Origin: Aquanectria penicillioides
Lineage: Eukaryota > Ascomycota > Sordariomycetes > Hypocreales > Nectriaceae
DNA length: 64,000 nucleotides
Reading direction: 5' to 3'
Assembly (NCBI GenBank): GCA_003415625.1
Contig: PYIU01000005.1
Span: forward strand, 4,035,001 to 4,099,000
In this document: positions 35,984 through 46,891 of the stretch, one piece after another
How positions within the stretch are numbered: position 1 is the first letter of the stretch
Layout: every line of letters starts with the position of its first letter
Program-made: the position numbers and the translations under genes
The notes under the pieces: model-generated
What the model was told of the DNA's origin: nothing
The model's input: only the letters and a program-made list of their open reading frames with translations
The model's database searches: none

Positions 35984-38524
35984 ATGGCTTCTGCGTCTAG
36001 CTCAACTGCGACTCGAGCAGCTGCCTGGAGACTTGATCTCCCGACATCTTCTCACCCAGCCGAGTCCGTCCTTCTTCCTGATGACGGACGTAAGAAGGAA
36101 GAAGAGTCCATTATTGGAGAGGATGAGCGTACGCTAGTTGATGTCGCCGACTTTCAAGAGGGTGGCAAGTATCGCTGTAGGCACTCTCAGCCAAAACGTG
36201 TGATCCAAGGAGCTAATTTCTCTAGCTATTGTCAAGATTCAGGCGCGTTTCGAAAACCAGAGGACAGGCCAGTCCGTATGGATGATGGGAAGTGGTTGGC
36301 TCATCCGCCCTGACCTGCTCGTCACAGCTGGTCATGTGGTGTACGACTGGGGTCGCCGCCTTGGTGCCACGTCCCAGATCAAGTGCTACATTGGATACAA
36401 TGGTCGCGCATCCGTCGGAACCGCCCAAGTTCAGGCACGATACGGTTTGAATGTAGTCACCACGGCCGAGTGGATCGAGGCTCCAAATAACCGTCTCCGA
36501 GACGTTGCCTTCATCCAAGTTGACAGGCCGTTCACTGGCAACCTTCGCACATTCAACTTCCAGGACACCCCTTCATCTGCCGAAAACACCCTCCTTGGCG
36601 TGGTTGGCTATCCTGGAGACAAGTCACTCAACACAGGGGCTGGAGAGTCCGAGCAGGGTGCCCAGATGTACGAAGAGTTTGGCAAGACGACATATGATCT
36701 CGAGACCAGCCCCCGCCACATGATTGAATATCGAATCTCCACATATGGAGGTAAGTACATAGGCGACTTTGAAATGGTATTCAGCGTGGTCTAACGCATT
36801 TCCTCACAGGTCAGTCAGGTGCTCCAATCCTGCGAAAGTCCAGTGGACGAATGACGTCTATCGGCACTCACTGCTATGGCGGTGGAGGCGACGATAGCAA
36901 CTCGGGCAACTCCATTTCTGGCACCTATGGAAACAAGTATGATGCATTCATTGGCTTGTTCAACGCTGGCCAGTCGACATTTGGGACCGCCAAGGGTGTC
37001 CAAATCGTGGACACCCAGGCGAGGTCCAGCACGACTACTACTACTGCTACTACTACGGGAACGGTCAGCAGCGGATTCAATGGAGCCATCACAACGGGAT
37101 TGAATGGCAGTGCCATCAGTGGATCTAATGGAGGCACCACCACTGGTTACAATGGAAGCACTACTACGGTGAATAACGGAGTTGCTACCACTAGCCATAA
37201 TGGAGCTGCCACCACCGGAATGATCACCACCGGATACAATGGTGCCATCGGCGCCAACATCCGAACAAACATGCCGATCATTTCAGTAGCCCAGTCTCTC
37301 CATGAAGAGGAAGGGTTCTTCGACATCCTCAAGCAAGTTGCTCGCGTAGGCTCCAAAGCATTGCCAGTAGCATCCTCTTTGCTAGGTCCCGTCGGTAGTC
37401 TTGTCGGCACTGCTGCAGGAGGATTGCTCGGCGCCATCGCTGGAGCGGAGAGCATGAATGATGGACAAGGGACCGACGGAACTGCTGAACGAGCTCTTCT
37501 CTCTGAGGCTGCCCTCCAGGCTGTTTTGGCTATGGAGCATTCGGATGAGTTGACTGAGGTCATCGGCAAGATGCAAGAGTCGTGGTCTCGCAACGCACCC
37601 AACGTCGACAACCTGGCTCATGCATTGGCCCCGGTACTCACAGAGTGTGCTCTCGATATCGCCTCGGATCGTCTGGAACGGGGTGTTCAAATTGGTCGAT
37701 CAGGTGGCATGGAATCAACCACCTTCGCTGAGCGCCGGCCCCTGGGCGTGGCAGTAGCTGAGAGCAACCTCCTCAACGGACCGGGCACGGCCTTTGAGGA
37801 GGGTCTTTTTGGACCTACCTTGCCCATTGCTGGAGAGGAGGGCATGTTTGACTGGCTCGGTCCGGTTCTGAAGACAGCTGTCACTATCGCCAAGCCCATT
37901 GTTTCCGATGTAGCCAAGACAGCCCTCTCCTCGGTTGGCAAGAAACTGGGTGGCATGGTTGGCGGCACTGAATCCTATGGAGAACCCGTTGCTCGCAGCG
38001 TACCGGCAACTCAAGTTCTTCTCAAGCGCGCGATAGTTGCGGATTCTGCTCTCCAGGCCCTCATGACTCTTCCTCAGCACAAGTTGAAGAAGATGACCCT
38101 TGTATCGCCTGACAATGGTCGACCCGAGGGCATCTTTGACTTCATCAAGACGACGGTGCAGAAGATCGGCCCCGTCGCCTTGAACACTGCCAAGGATGCG
38201 GCTAAGAAATGCCTCCCGATCATTATCGGTTCTGTGACCAATTCCATCTCGGGCCAGCTCGGCCTTCAACCCGAGGCCGCCCGCATGGGCCAGAATCGAA
38301 CCATTGTCAGGAAGCCGTCGCTCCGCGAGATGCTAAACGACCACGGAAGTCCTCTCAAGGTGAGCTGTGAAGAGGCGCCTCCAGCGAACGTGACCGTCGT
38401 TGATATTGCTCCCCTGCTTTTAGAACGTAAAATGACGTGGGAACCGTCAAATGAGTGGCAGAAGTCGTGGGATAGCAACGATGATGGGCCCATCGTTATG
38501 CCGCAGGCGCCACCAGACTTTTGA
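35984..38524 (+). CDS. V8/trypsin-like serine protease fused to tandem amphipathic Glu-Gly-x-Phe segments
   Basis: Predicted 810-residue protein. Exons: 35984-36176, 36226-36750, 36810-38524, with introns of 49 and 59 nt (the first with a CTAAT branch). Residues about 65-300 form a trypsin-like domain with H101 (TAGH), D157 (RLRDVAFIQ) and S242 (GGQSGAP). The GxSGxP form and overall spacing resemble the V8-like, glutamate-specific S1B group. Residues 312-388 are a Thr/Gly/Asn-rich linker with repeated NG units. The tail then has four Glu-Gly-hydrophobic-Phe sites: E407-G408 (GFFDILK), E570-G571 (GLFGPTL), E583-G584 (GMFDWLG) and E679-G680 (GIFDFIK). Three of these open hydrophobic amphipathic stretches rich in V, A, G and L. 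Related ALQA helices (EAALQAVLAM; DSALQALMTL) recur between them. No signal peptide is evident (MASASSSTATRAAAW). The protease call is solid; the tail function is unknown. Confidence 0.85.
37027..37257 (+). repeat. Thr/Gly/Asn-rich linker repeats inside the protease gene
   Basis: Codes for residues about 312-388: a T-run, then repeated units of the form TTG-(Y/L)-NG, SHNG and NNG. The DNA shows matching degenerate repeats (CCACCGGATACAATGG-like). Such linkers separate protease domains from effector parts and may be flexible or aggregation-prone. Confidence 0.7.
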
Positions 38525-38871
38525 ACTGAACAGCTAACTTCGTGCAGGTCGCTTAGATCAAGACTTTCTAACTGAATCGCTGTTTGATGGCTTCATCAAA
38601 AGATTTAGCAGTTGTGTGGCAGGATGATGAACATGGAGTGTGGTCTTAACAACCTATTGACGTGACAAGGGCTATGTATTTTATGATTCTGAGGATCCTG
38701 TTAACAATATTTATCACATTTTCTCATATTCAAAGTGCTTTTATCCGGCAGTCTTCTCTTGAGAATGCGCAAAGTACTATTCCGACTATTGATGTTACAT
38801 ACTCTCCCGTCGATTCATCCCACGATTATGAACCCTAGATATCGATAATCCTGCTCCGAGTATTGAGGCGT
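38525..38871. other. Convergent intergenic gap, 347 bp
   Basis: The 3' ends of the protease-repeat gene (plus) and the tannase-like gene (minus) face each other here. The stretch is AT-rich. No gene or clear terminator motif is seen. Confidence 0.5.
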
Positions 38872-40542
38872 TCAGTACAGTGGCACTTTGTAAGCATCAA
38901 AGTCATACATCCAGGAATTGATGGACTTTTGGTCGTAGACACATTCGAAGGATGTTCCATTGCCGGACCACTTGGGTCGGAGAGGCCACCTGCAAATAGT
39001 GTCAATGTCACCAGTTCCGTTGATCGTGGCTGGAGCAATGCCGTTCTCAACCCAATCAATAACAGTTTGAAGAGTAGTTTGAGGCCATGGTCCTCCAGGT
39101 TGGTGTGTGTTTGTACCACAATGCGCACCTCCAGGCACAATGTAGAGCCGATAAAAGTCGTCCACCTCGGCGACACTTTCGTTGTAGGTTAATTTGGGAT
39201 ACATGACGCTTCGAACAGACTCATAGTAGTGCACAGACGACCCAGCAGGGATCGAGTCGTCTGATTCGCCATGGACATGAATGACCTTTCCACCTGCAGA
39301 CTTGAAGTCACTGAGATCTGGCCATGTGGTCTGCAAAGAGTCGGTATACTTCTTCATACCCAACACCATCCAGTCTTTGAGTGTGTCATAGGTAACATTG
39401 TTAAGGTTGCTGAGGATACTAGTGTCTTGCAAAAGAAGATATCGAGCAACCCACTCGCCTCCAAGGCCACTGATGCTGAGACCCCATTCGCCAGTCTTTT
39501 GGTCGTACTGTGTCTCAGCATCAGTGAAGGCTGCGCCAATTTGATAGTTCAAATAAGCACGATTGCCTTTGGAATCATGGAGACCGCCGAGAAATGTCTT
39601 TACGACTTCAACTCCCTTGGCAGTTACGGTGCCATTCTGAACCGGAGTACCACTGCAATAGTAGGGTTTACCAACCAAACTCTTAAAGTCAAATGACAGC
39701 TTGCAGAGGTCGGATCGTGAAACGACACCATCAGTGCGACCATCGAGGGGATCGCAGGCAGCAATGGTCAGATTGAGTATTTTGTCAAACTCACAAGTGG
39801 GGGGGTAGTAATCAAGAGTCTGCTCGATGACGTTGCCGAATAAGTGATTGACTTGCTGTTGCCCATATCGGAATGCCGGGGCGCCGATGGCTGCTCCATC
39901 AAACTGGTCAGCAAAGCGTTGAAGCTGGCTCCAACCTTCACGGCCACCCTCAGAACAACCTTGGTAGTAGGAATAGAGCTTAGAAGAGGACACATTGTAG
40001 AGATTCTTAGCATATTGCTTGCCCAGTGTCGCAAGCTCGTGATGTGCTTGATAGCCAAACATATAAACGGATGGCCAGTTGATTGTACCGTTGGCAAGGA
40101 GGAACACGGCATCCCATTGCGTGTCAAACGAACCAAAGCCGCCATCCGTCTGGCCAGATACACCGCCAACAATGATACCGGTCGGCGCATAAGACTGGCC
40201 TGAGTTGATTGCAAGACCTCCTCCTCCAGTAGACACGTATCGATTTTGAAACAAATCGGGCGAAGGCAGCCAGTAAGATACATGAACAGTGTCGCCTAGG
40301 CCATTATGAGAATAGGCAAAGGTCACATTGCAATAGTCAATGGTACTATCGGGGTACCACTCGGAGCTAAACGAAGCGTTGGTGACAAGTGAGACAGAAA
40401 CAGTGGATGAATCTATGGTGATTCCGGGGTAGACATCGTCGCTTGGGAGGTGCTTTTGTGCATACGTCACGCTGCAGATGTCTCCCAACGTCGCGGCGTT
40501 GACAGCCGTAGCAAAAATGGAGAATAAAAAGATCGACTGCAT
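38872..40542 (-). CDS. Tannase/feruloyl esterase family secreted hydrolase
   Basis: Alpha/beta hydrolase cleaving ester bonds of plant phenolics such as feruloylated polysaccharides or gallates. Single exon of 556 residues from the ATG at 40542, where MQSIFLFSIFATAVNAA is a signal peptide; an upstream in-frame ATG at 40587 would hide it. Hallmarks are the nucleophile region GCSEGGREGW, the calcium-site region DPLDGRTDGVVSRSDLC, the Asp-containing HVHGESDDSIPAG and the terminal PGGAHCGTNTH with the catalytic His next to a Cys. This is the family's cysteine-bridged catalytic arrangement. Several N-glycosylation sequons fit secretion. Exact substrate cannot be decided by reading. Confidence 0.9.
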   Translation of the reverse strand: MQSIFLFSIFATAVNAATLGDICSVTYAQKHLPSDDVYPGITIDSSTVSVSLVTNASFSSEWYPDSTIDYCNVTFAYSHNGLGDTVHVSYWLPSPDLFQNRYVSTGGGGLAINSGQSYAPTGIIVGGVSGQTDGGFGSFDTQWDAVFLLANGTINWPSVYMFGYQAHHELATLGKQYAKNLYNVSSSKLYSYYQGCSEGGREGWSQLQRFADQFDGAAIGAPAFRYGQQQVNHLFGNVIEQTLDYYPPTCEFDKILNLTIAACDPLDGRTDGVVSRSDLCKLSFDFKSLVGKPYYCSGTPVQNGTVTAKGVEVVKTFLGGLHDSKGNRAYLNYQIGAAFTDAETQYDQKTGEWGLSISGLGGEWVARYLLLQDTSILSNLNNVTYDTLKDWMVLGMKKYTDSLQTTWPDLSDFKSAGGKVIHVHGESDDSIPAGSSVHYYESVRSVMYPKLTYNESVAEVDDFYRLYIVPGGAHCGTNTHQPGGPWPQTTLQTVIDWVENGIAPATINGTGDIDTICRWPLRPKWSGNGTSFECVYDQKSINSWMYDFDAYKVPLY

Positions 40543-41498
40543 GTCGCTTGATTTCGTCCAGTTAAGAAAATGAATGTTTGGATACAACTTTTTACCATAA
40601 CTATAGCCAAATTATGAGCCTTCAAATACTATGTAATTCTTCACAGCATAACATCATGAGCGAATGGGAAGGAAGACAGCCGTCCGATGAGCTGAAGAGG
40701 ATACGGTTTCCAACCGTTGAGACTCTGAAGACGCGTTCTTGTCCACATCGGCCCTTTTCATCAAAGGCCAATATAGCAAAGCGGGGTTGAATGCCCTTTT
40801 GATCCACGAAACTATCAAGAGCTGAGGGTAAAGTTTCATCCCCCTGGACTCTGCTCCACATCAGAGCACACAGCACCCCAATAGGAACAGTGGAAGTGAC
40901 TCCCGAGGCGGCGGTAAGTGGACCGATATCCGGGGTTTTGTCAATATTGGGCCGTTTGTCGGCTCTCACGGCAGCTGAGCTATCCACTTCTCCGCACTTT
41001 GGCGTCTTCAGTCGAGAAGTAACTCAAGACCACTACGAACCTAGCTGCGGGGAACGGGGAGACAAAAAATGGAGATGGGGAGATTCTGAGCGTTGACGTA
41101 GCCTCAAGCTTGGAAAAGCAGATGCTTTGTGGCCGAGTGGTGACCGAGCAGCTCGGAGATATCGGTTGTCGGCTAAGCCATGAACGACATTGGGAAATTA
41201 CAAATGGCCCCTTATGCGCTTTCACACCATCCAATATCTGAATCCCGAGAAATATGTGCTTTGATATACGATATCATCTAGGTTACTGGAATATCTGTCT
41301 CCGGACCTGTTAGCCCTGATCACTTAGCCAGATGGTCCAAACTCGGATACTTGAGTGACGCATTGTAAAACATTGCTCTGATGGAAGTCACCAAAATATT
41401 GAACAGCGTGCGCTTGAGCAGTGAACAGATAGAATAGGTATACGGAGACATGTAGCTCAGCCTTATTTGAAACCAAAGCACAAAGCCAATGCAGTTAA
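40543..41498. other. Intergenic, about 0.95 kb
   Basis: Holds the promoter of the tannase-like gene (left end) and the 3' flank of the asparaginase gene (right end). No additional gene is supported. Confidence 0.5.
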
Positions 41499-42563
41499 TC
41501 AGCATGCTCGAACCTTGAAAGCAAGCGAAACTTGACCAGTAACCACACCCGCAGTATTTAATCGCCTCAAGTGGTGGAATTCTGCAAGCTCCTGTCGCAT
41601 CTCTGATGAACCGATATTGAGTTGCTCAAGGATCTCCATGACCACTGCGTAAAGAATCTCGATGCTACCATCCTCAATCTTAACCGCGATCCCCATTCCC
41701 CCTTCTGCTCCAAGACGACTGGTCTGCTCAGACGACCGGATTCCAATTCCGTAAAAGCCATCGGCACCAACCTTTCCGATTAGTTCTCCTTTGAACGTCC
41801 CCATGAGCTTGCTGCAAAATCGGCCTTCTCCTCCAATTAACCCCGGATGCCGTATCATTGCTTGGAAGATGAGAGCTTGATCTCGCGTTCGAGAGGTTGC
41901 GGACGCACGGTCGTTTGCAAAAGAATCCGCCGCCTCCGCGAATGCAGCAAACATTTGAGCCATGTGATGCAATGGGACGGCAGGGGCCGGAAGGTTGCAG
42001 CCGTCGATTCCCCAATGAACTTCGTCTGCATCTAGCCCGCAGAGTTCTTCAAAAACGCGGCGCACTTTGATCTGCATGGGATGACCTGGCAGATGATAAT
42101 CCTTGATATGTGAACCAAGTGCACGAGCTCCACCCAACATCCCGGCGTGTTTACCTGAGCAGTTATTGCACAATGGAGTTGGAGAGAAGTCATTCTTGAT
42201 CCACTCCCGGTTGACAGCTTCATTCAGGGCAGCATGGCCTCCAAGGCGGAGGTCACTTTCTTTGGCGCCAACCTTGTCCAGCATGTTTCGAGCGCGTGTG
42301 GTGTGTCTCTCCTCACTACTGTGAGAGGCGCACATCAGAGCCAAGTCGGCCTCACTAAAGCCGAACTTCTCATAAGCTCCAGTCTCAAGTACAGCTAACG
42401 CTTGAGCAGGCTTTGCTGCTGACCGGGCCAATGTCATCCGAGAGGGACTCCCCACTGCGAATAGCAGCTTCCCGGAGCCATCAACAACTGCCGCATAGAC
42501 GCCATGCTGGTTCTCAACAATTCCGCCTCTATCAGTAATGACGTAATCTTCAGTCCTAGCCAT
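41499..42563 (-). CDS. Asparaginase II (bacterial AnsA/R. etli type)
   Basis: Hydrolyses L-asparagine to aspartate and ammonia; likely cytosolic because no signal peptide is seen. Single exon of 354 residues, matching the family length. Motifs: RGGIVENQHGVYAAVVDGSG at the N-terminus, RSAAKPAQAL, CASHSSEERH, NNCSGKHAGML (the S-x-x-H stretch typical of the family), GIDGCNLPAPAVPL, and GKVGADGFYGIGI. This is the asparaginase II family first known from rhizobia and unrelated to the classical two-domain asparaginases. It is also found in fungi, so transfer is possible but not shown. Neighbours do not suggest a shared pathway. Confidence 0.92.
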   Translation of the reverse strand: MARTEDYVITDRGGIVENQHGVYAAVVDGSGKLLFAVGSPSRMTLARSAAKPAQALAVLETGAYEKFGFSEADLALMCASHSSEERHTTRARNMLDKVGAKESDLRLGGHAALNEAVNREWIKNDFSPTPLCNNCSGKHAGMLGGARALGSHIKDYHLPGHPMQIKVRRVFEELCGLDADEVHWGIDGCNLPAPAVPLHHMAQMFAAFAEAADSFANDRASATSRTRDQALIFQAMIRHPGLIGGEGRFCSKLMGTFKGELIGKVGADGFYGIGIRSSEQTSRLGAEGGMGIAVKIEDGSIEILYAVVMEILEQLNIGSSEMRQELAEFHHLRRLNTAGVVTGQVSLAFKVRAC

Positions 42564-43247
42564 GCGACGAAAAAGATGAAGTCCTTGGAGTGCTGAGGGG
42601 AATAAAACGAATGGAGGAGAGATTCATACAAAGTCAATGATTGATTTTAGTTGTCATTCTGTCTTGATTTACTCAAGTTTCATCTTTTCTCGCTTTAAAA
42701 CTTCCCTTTCATTCCGCTTGTGTGAATATGGAAGCCTAAAGTAACGTCACAGGTGTCATCAGAAAGGCGCAATACTCCACTAGGCCACCGATACTGACAA
42801 ATGCCGACCGATAGAAGAGAACGGAGAAGATTAAAGACACTAGGCCCGGATTGGAACTTTGTGACAGCATTGTCGAAGTAGCAGCTTTGTTTCACAAATT
42901 ACCCGAGAACCATTCTTAGACGGGTCAATTTGCATAGTACATTCCAATAGGGCTTCAAAATCAAGTGTGAGCGACGATCCAAAATTTGATTCAAAACTAG
43001 TGATAAATGAGCGACAAGTGAACGATAAGCGAACAATATTCCAACTTGAAAACACGACTCCCGTGTGTTACAATGTAGCCGCTGGCTAAGCAACACCCTA
43101 GAAAGAATGACTGAGGAGGGAGCCTGAGAAGAAAAGAAGGAACGGGCTTGTATTACCTTTCCTCGGTAAAGTATTGGACTGACAGATAAGAGCCACTTCA
43201 TCTCTGCTCTCAAACATTCTGCAATTTGCCATGAGTCAGCAGTAGCT
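42564..43247. other. Intergenic, about 0.7 kb
   Basis: Upstream flank of the asparaginase gene and 3' flank of the epoxide hydrolase gene; both are on the minus strand. No further gene is supported. Confidence 0.5.
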
Positions 43248-44759
43248 TCACGCCTCCCCTGTAACATTCCTGTTACAGATCATTATACCATGATCAATTC
43301 TTGGCGAGGGCTTCCAGGCTTTCTTGATGTACTCCTCAACATCGGCAAGCAGCTCGTTTGGCTTCTCCATAGCCTATAGAAAGTTAGAAAAAGCTCGTGT
43401 AGCAAAAGTAGGATACTACATACCGCAAAATGACCACCACTGTCGTGTTGGTTGTATGAGATGAGGTTACAGGTCTGCGCAGCCCAACTCTTCGGAACCG
43501 GGAAAATCTCATGAGCGAACAATGAATAACCGCAAGGCTTCTCCACGTATGGGAGTTGGATCTGTTTCATGTTTGTAATCTAGAATTTGGTCAGTTTCTC
43601 CGTCATTTATCGACAATTAGGGATAGGATAATTTCGCGACTTACCACACTCATCCTTGCAATCTTTGGTTTCTCGGTAGGATCGCCCATCTGGAATTCGA
43701 ATGTTAGCTACGCATTTTTCTTGAAGAAAGGATGAGTTCGACTTACTCCACGGTTGTGATACATGCATCGCGGTATGGTGTCTGTTAGCCAATACAATGT
43801 TACAGTTTCGAGGATCTTGTCCAGCGGGGGATCTTGGTCGGTCCATTCAAGTATCTTCTCTCCAATCCTATGTCAAAGTTAGCCAGGAATAATAAACACG
43901 TTTTGGGAGTGTGTCTCTCTTACCAGCTAAGTAGAGCCAATGGACTGGCACTCAATGAAAGTCCTATTGTGGCTGTTCTTGTGCCTTGCTCGAATGCAAA
44001 AGCATATCCCGTATCCAAGAATTCAGTCGCCTTCTGCAGTGCCCTCCTCTCGGACTCGTCGGTCGGGGGTAGATTCGACTCCTCCAGCGGCGGAATACTC
44101 ATCATATTCACGTGCATGCCTTTGCAAGAATCGTAGAGTACGGCAAGAAGCCTGCTCACAAAACTTCCGAGGTCCCCACCCTGAGCCAGGTATCCAGACT
44201 CAAATCCCAGCCCGGTCATCAAACTGTTCATTGCTCCGGCAGCAACATCGATTCCGTAGTCCGTCTCGACTGGTGGACCAGATGAATAGGCATATCCTGG
44301 AAGCGATGGGACGATGACATGGTACGGTAGGTCTTTCGGAGAATATCGTGCTTTCAAAAGATCCAGAACGTCCAGGAACTCACATATGGAGCCTGGCCAA
44401 CCGTGGAAGAAAGCGATCGGGATAGCATCCTCTTTCTCAGAGAACAGCGCTAAAAATTGAACATCGATGTCATTGCCTTGGCCGTCTTTAACAGAAGCCT
44501 TGAAGTTTGGGAAAGAGTTGATTCGGTCTTCGTGGCGACGCCAGTCGAACGAGTTCAACCACACCTGTTTAGCATTTTCAAGCCAATCTCTCTTCATTCC
44601 ATACTTCCTGTCAGCATTGGTATTTTCAAACACGGCAGGGGCAATTGGTGAGAGTTCCAACAACTTTTTGAAATGCTGCAACTTTTCTTCGTCGACATGG
44701 GCAGTGAATGGTTTGACGTCAAGTGTCGCGCCGACGGGGATCTTCGCGTAATCGGCCAT
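43248..44759 (-). CDS. Epoxide hydrolase (microsomal-type, EHN domain)
   Basis: Alpha/beta hydrolase opening epoxides to diols. Five exons on the minus strand: 44759-43924, 43867-43747, 43689-43645, 43579-43424, 43373-43248. Introns of 50-65 nt all keep frame, giving 427 residues. The N-terminal EHN region (VKPFTAHVDEEKLQHFKKLL) precedes the oxyanion motif HGWPGS (119-124), the nucleophile D196 in AQGGDLGS, a lid with TLYWLTDTIPRCMYHNRG, PCGYSLFAHEIFPVPKSWAA and the terminal catalytic His in SGGHFA. The length and order are those of fungal microsomal-type epoxide hydrolases. The third exon is only 45 nt and codes for MGDPTEKPKIARMSV. Role could be detoxification or natural-product tailoring; no cluster context supports either. 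Confidence 0.9.
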
Positions 44760-46891
44760 GTTGCCACGAAATCAAGAGGGTATTGAATTGATTAGATGAC
44801 CTGAATGAATTTGAGGAATGGGCGACTTGATTCGAATTCAATCCATGAATGGAAATTCGTGGAATATTTATGTAATAGTCACCAATAAAATTATCATTGA
44901 TCGAGTCATCTCGTCGACGACAGAAAGAGCCCGAACCTTCGATATCCAGCATCAAAACATCACAATCATGTCATAGAGCTTTCTAGGTCATTCTTTATGC
45001 GGCAGATCGGCGACTGCCGTTTTGGGATGGAATGATCTAGAATCATAGCGCTTATTGTTTGGCGTCATGGAAGGATCTAGAATTTAGCCTACGAAATGAA
45101 GGCATTGCAGATTGCACAAATGTATCACGAAAGTATATGAACACAGCTTGAGAGGCCTAAATTAATTCAGGAGACACTGGAGTATCAGCAAGACACCCAT
45201 TAATTAGTGGACGTTTGTGTGCATCGTGTAGCATTTCAACGGGTGAAAAGAGATGGGAACACTGGTAAGTTTAATTTCTTGTCTATGATGCACTGAACCA
45301 AGTATCTCGCACGCGTTCTGTAATTGCTTGTTAGCGCCCTTTTGTTTTTTCTTTTTTTTTATTAAAAAACAGTTCTCGCAGATGAGTTGTAACGACGCTT
45401 ATCTATGGGTCTTAATTTGCGTCAACGGAACAATATACGTAGAAATTAAGGAAAGAAATAATGAACATCGAAGCCTTTTCTAGCGACAAAAAGCTAGGAA
45501 TGGTGGACCACAATGGAGATGGAGGTAACGCGGGAGCTACCCTAGAACTTTAGTTGCTGCACCGTTTCTTCTGTAGCAGTACCGTATATGCACGGCAACT
45601 AGGTATAATGGACTTGTTGATCCGAAAATTGATTTAATAAGTGAGTTAATAATATGTTGGCCTTTTCTTCCGGAATCAGTACAATCCTGACATATCTTCG
45701 CAAAACATGCTGAGCAGTTCGCTTCGTGGTGGAGACCTGCGCCGCACCTAATCGCACCACTGATTTCAGGTACGTGCTGCAGCGACAGACAAACTAAGTT
45801 AGTTTGAGCTAGAATGTTTTGACATTCAAGATGCCCAGTCCTGTGACAGTTAATGATGAGCTGGCCTTCGTTGTGTTTCTAGTAAATAGACATACCTGCA
45901 TCCTCGCTGATACTTCGCCAATTATGACGAGAAGAGGGTCAAGCCTCACTCAACTGTGATGCTACTCTGAGCAACAATGCTGACTAGAGTGACGAAATGC
46001 TTCAATTACCCCGCTTTTGGTATTTTCCTCTCATCCGGCTCTCTTGGTTAAGGTTTTGGTCGTGTGGGCGCTCCCGCTCCCGCTCCCGCTCCCGTACCCG
46101 CTCCCACGCCGAACCCGTTGCCGCTTCGAGAGGAACCACCTGTGGCTCTAGGAATTATCTGATCTTCTACGATCTCAAGCGAAAGGACATTTATATATCG
46201 CGACCTTCACTGTGCGGTTGTTTGTGTTCTGGTTTATGGCGATGCTCGTGAGGGCACTAGCGTGAGTCCTGCCGACGCTGGCGGTTGCTAAATTTAGGCT
46301 GTGAAGATCGGCAACTTTCAAACTTCGCAGTCACGCTCTCCATTGAGCTCATAATTTGGTTGACCTTTAGTGCGCGAAATACACGACGCAGTCCCAACTT
46401 CTGGATTATCGAAGAAAAAAGCATACCGTACAAGAACACAAGAACAACTCGCGGAAGGGGCGCATAAGAAAACACCTATCCTCGAATCGGGCCTAATAAA
46501 AAGGCATCTTGAGCAAGCATTCTTGGCGTGATGCACCTCGACTTTGGCCAGAAGAAGCAGGGGACATAGGAGCAAGCTCTGCGCAATCATTGGGCACTCA
46601 TACCCACAGTTACGTGGCACATGATGGCACGATATCCTGCTCCCATGTCACATCGCGGTGAGAGGCCAGTTTGCGATAGCAGGGTTGAGCAGGATTGCCA
46701 AGCCCGCCAAAAGCGTTCACCCCACTCCCCCTTTGTGTCGAGTTTGCTTACTCCTTGGTGCCGTCATCCTTGACAAGGCGACATGTCCGTTTTCCTTTTT
46801 CTCTCACCTGAATCTTTTGTCATTGTATTCCATCGCTAATAATTATAAGCCGCGGACATGTCCTGTGAGCCGTGTCGTATGCTTCCGCTGC
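44760..46891. other. Intergenic, about 2.1 kb, with a hexanucleotide repeat
   Basis: Long non-coding gap between divergent genes. It contains a T-rich run near 45346-45361 and a CGCTCC hexamer array near 46069-46112. A plus-strand frame from 46658 runs into the methyltransferase exon in frame, but its leader is cysteine-rich and atypical and is probably 5' UTR. Confidence 0.5.
46069..46112. repeat. Hexanucleotide microsatellite (CGCTCC)n, imperfect
   Basis: About six or seven copies of CGCTCC in a row, with one variant unit (CGTACC). Simple-sequence repeat; no function inferred. Confidence 0.8.

Noticed and set aside
37147..38269. Minus-strand frames of 154 and 184 codons opposite the protease gene
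   Set aside because: They are shadows of the long, motif-bearing plus-strand exon.
46658..46891. Longer N-terminus for the LaeA-like methyltransferase from the ATG at 46658
   Set aside because: The leader is cysteine-rich and hydrophobic with no family character. The ATG at 46892 gives the usual disordered start.
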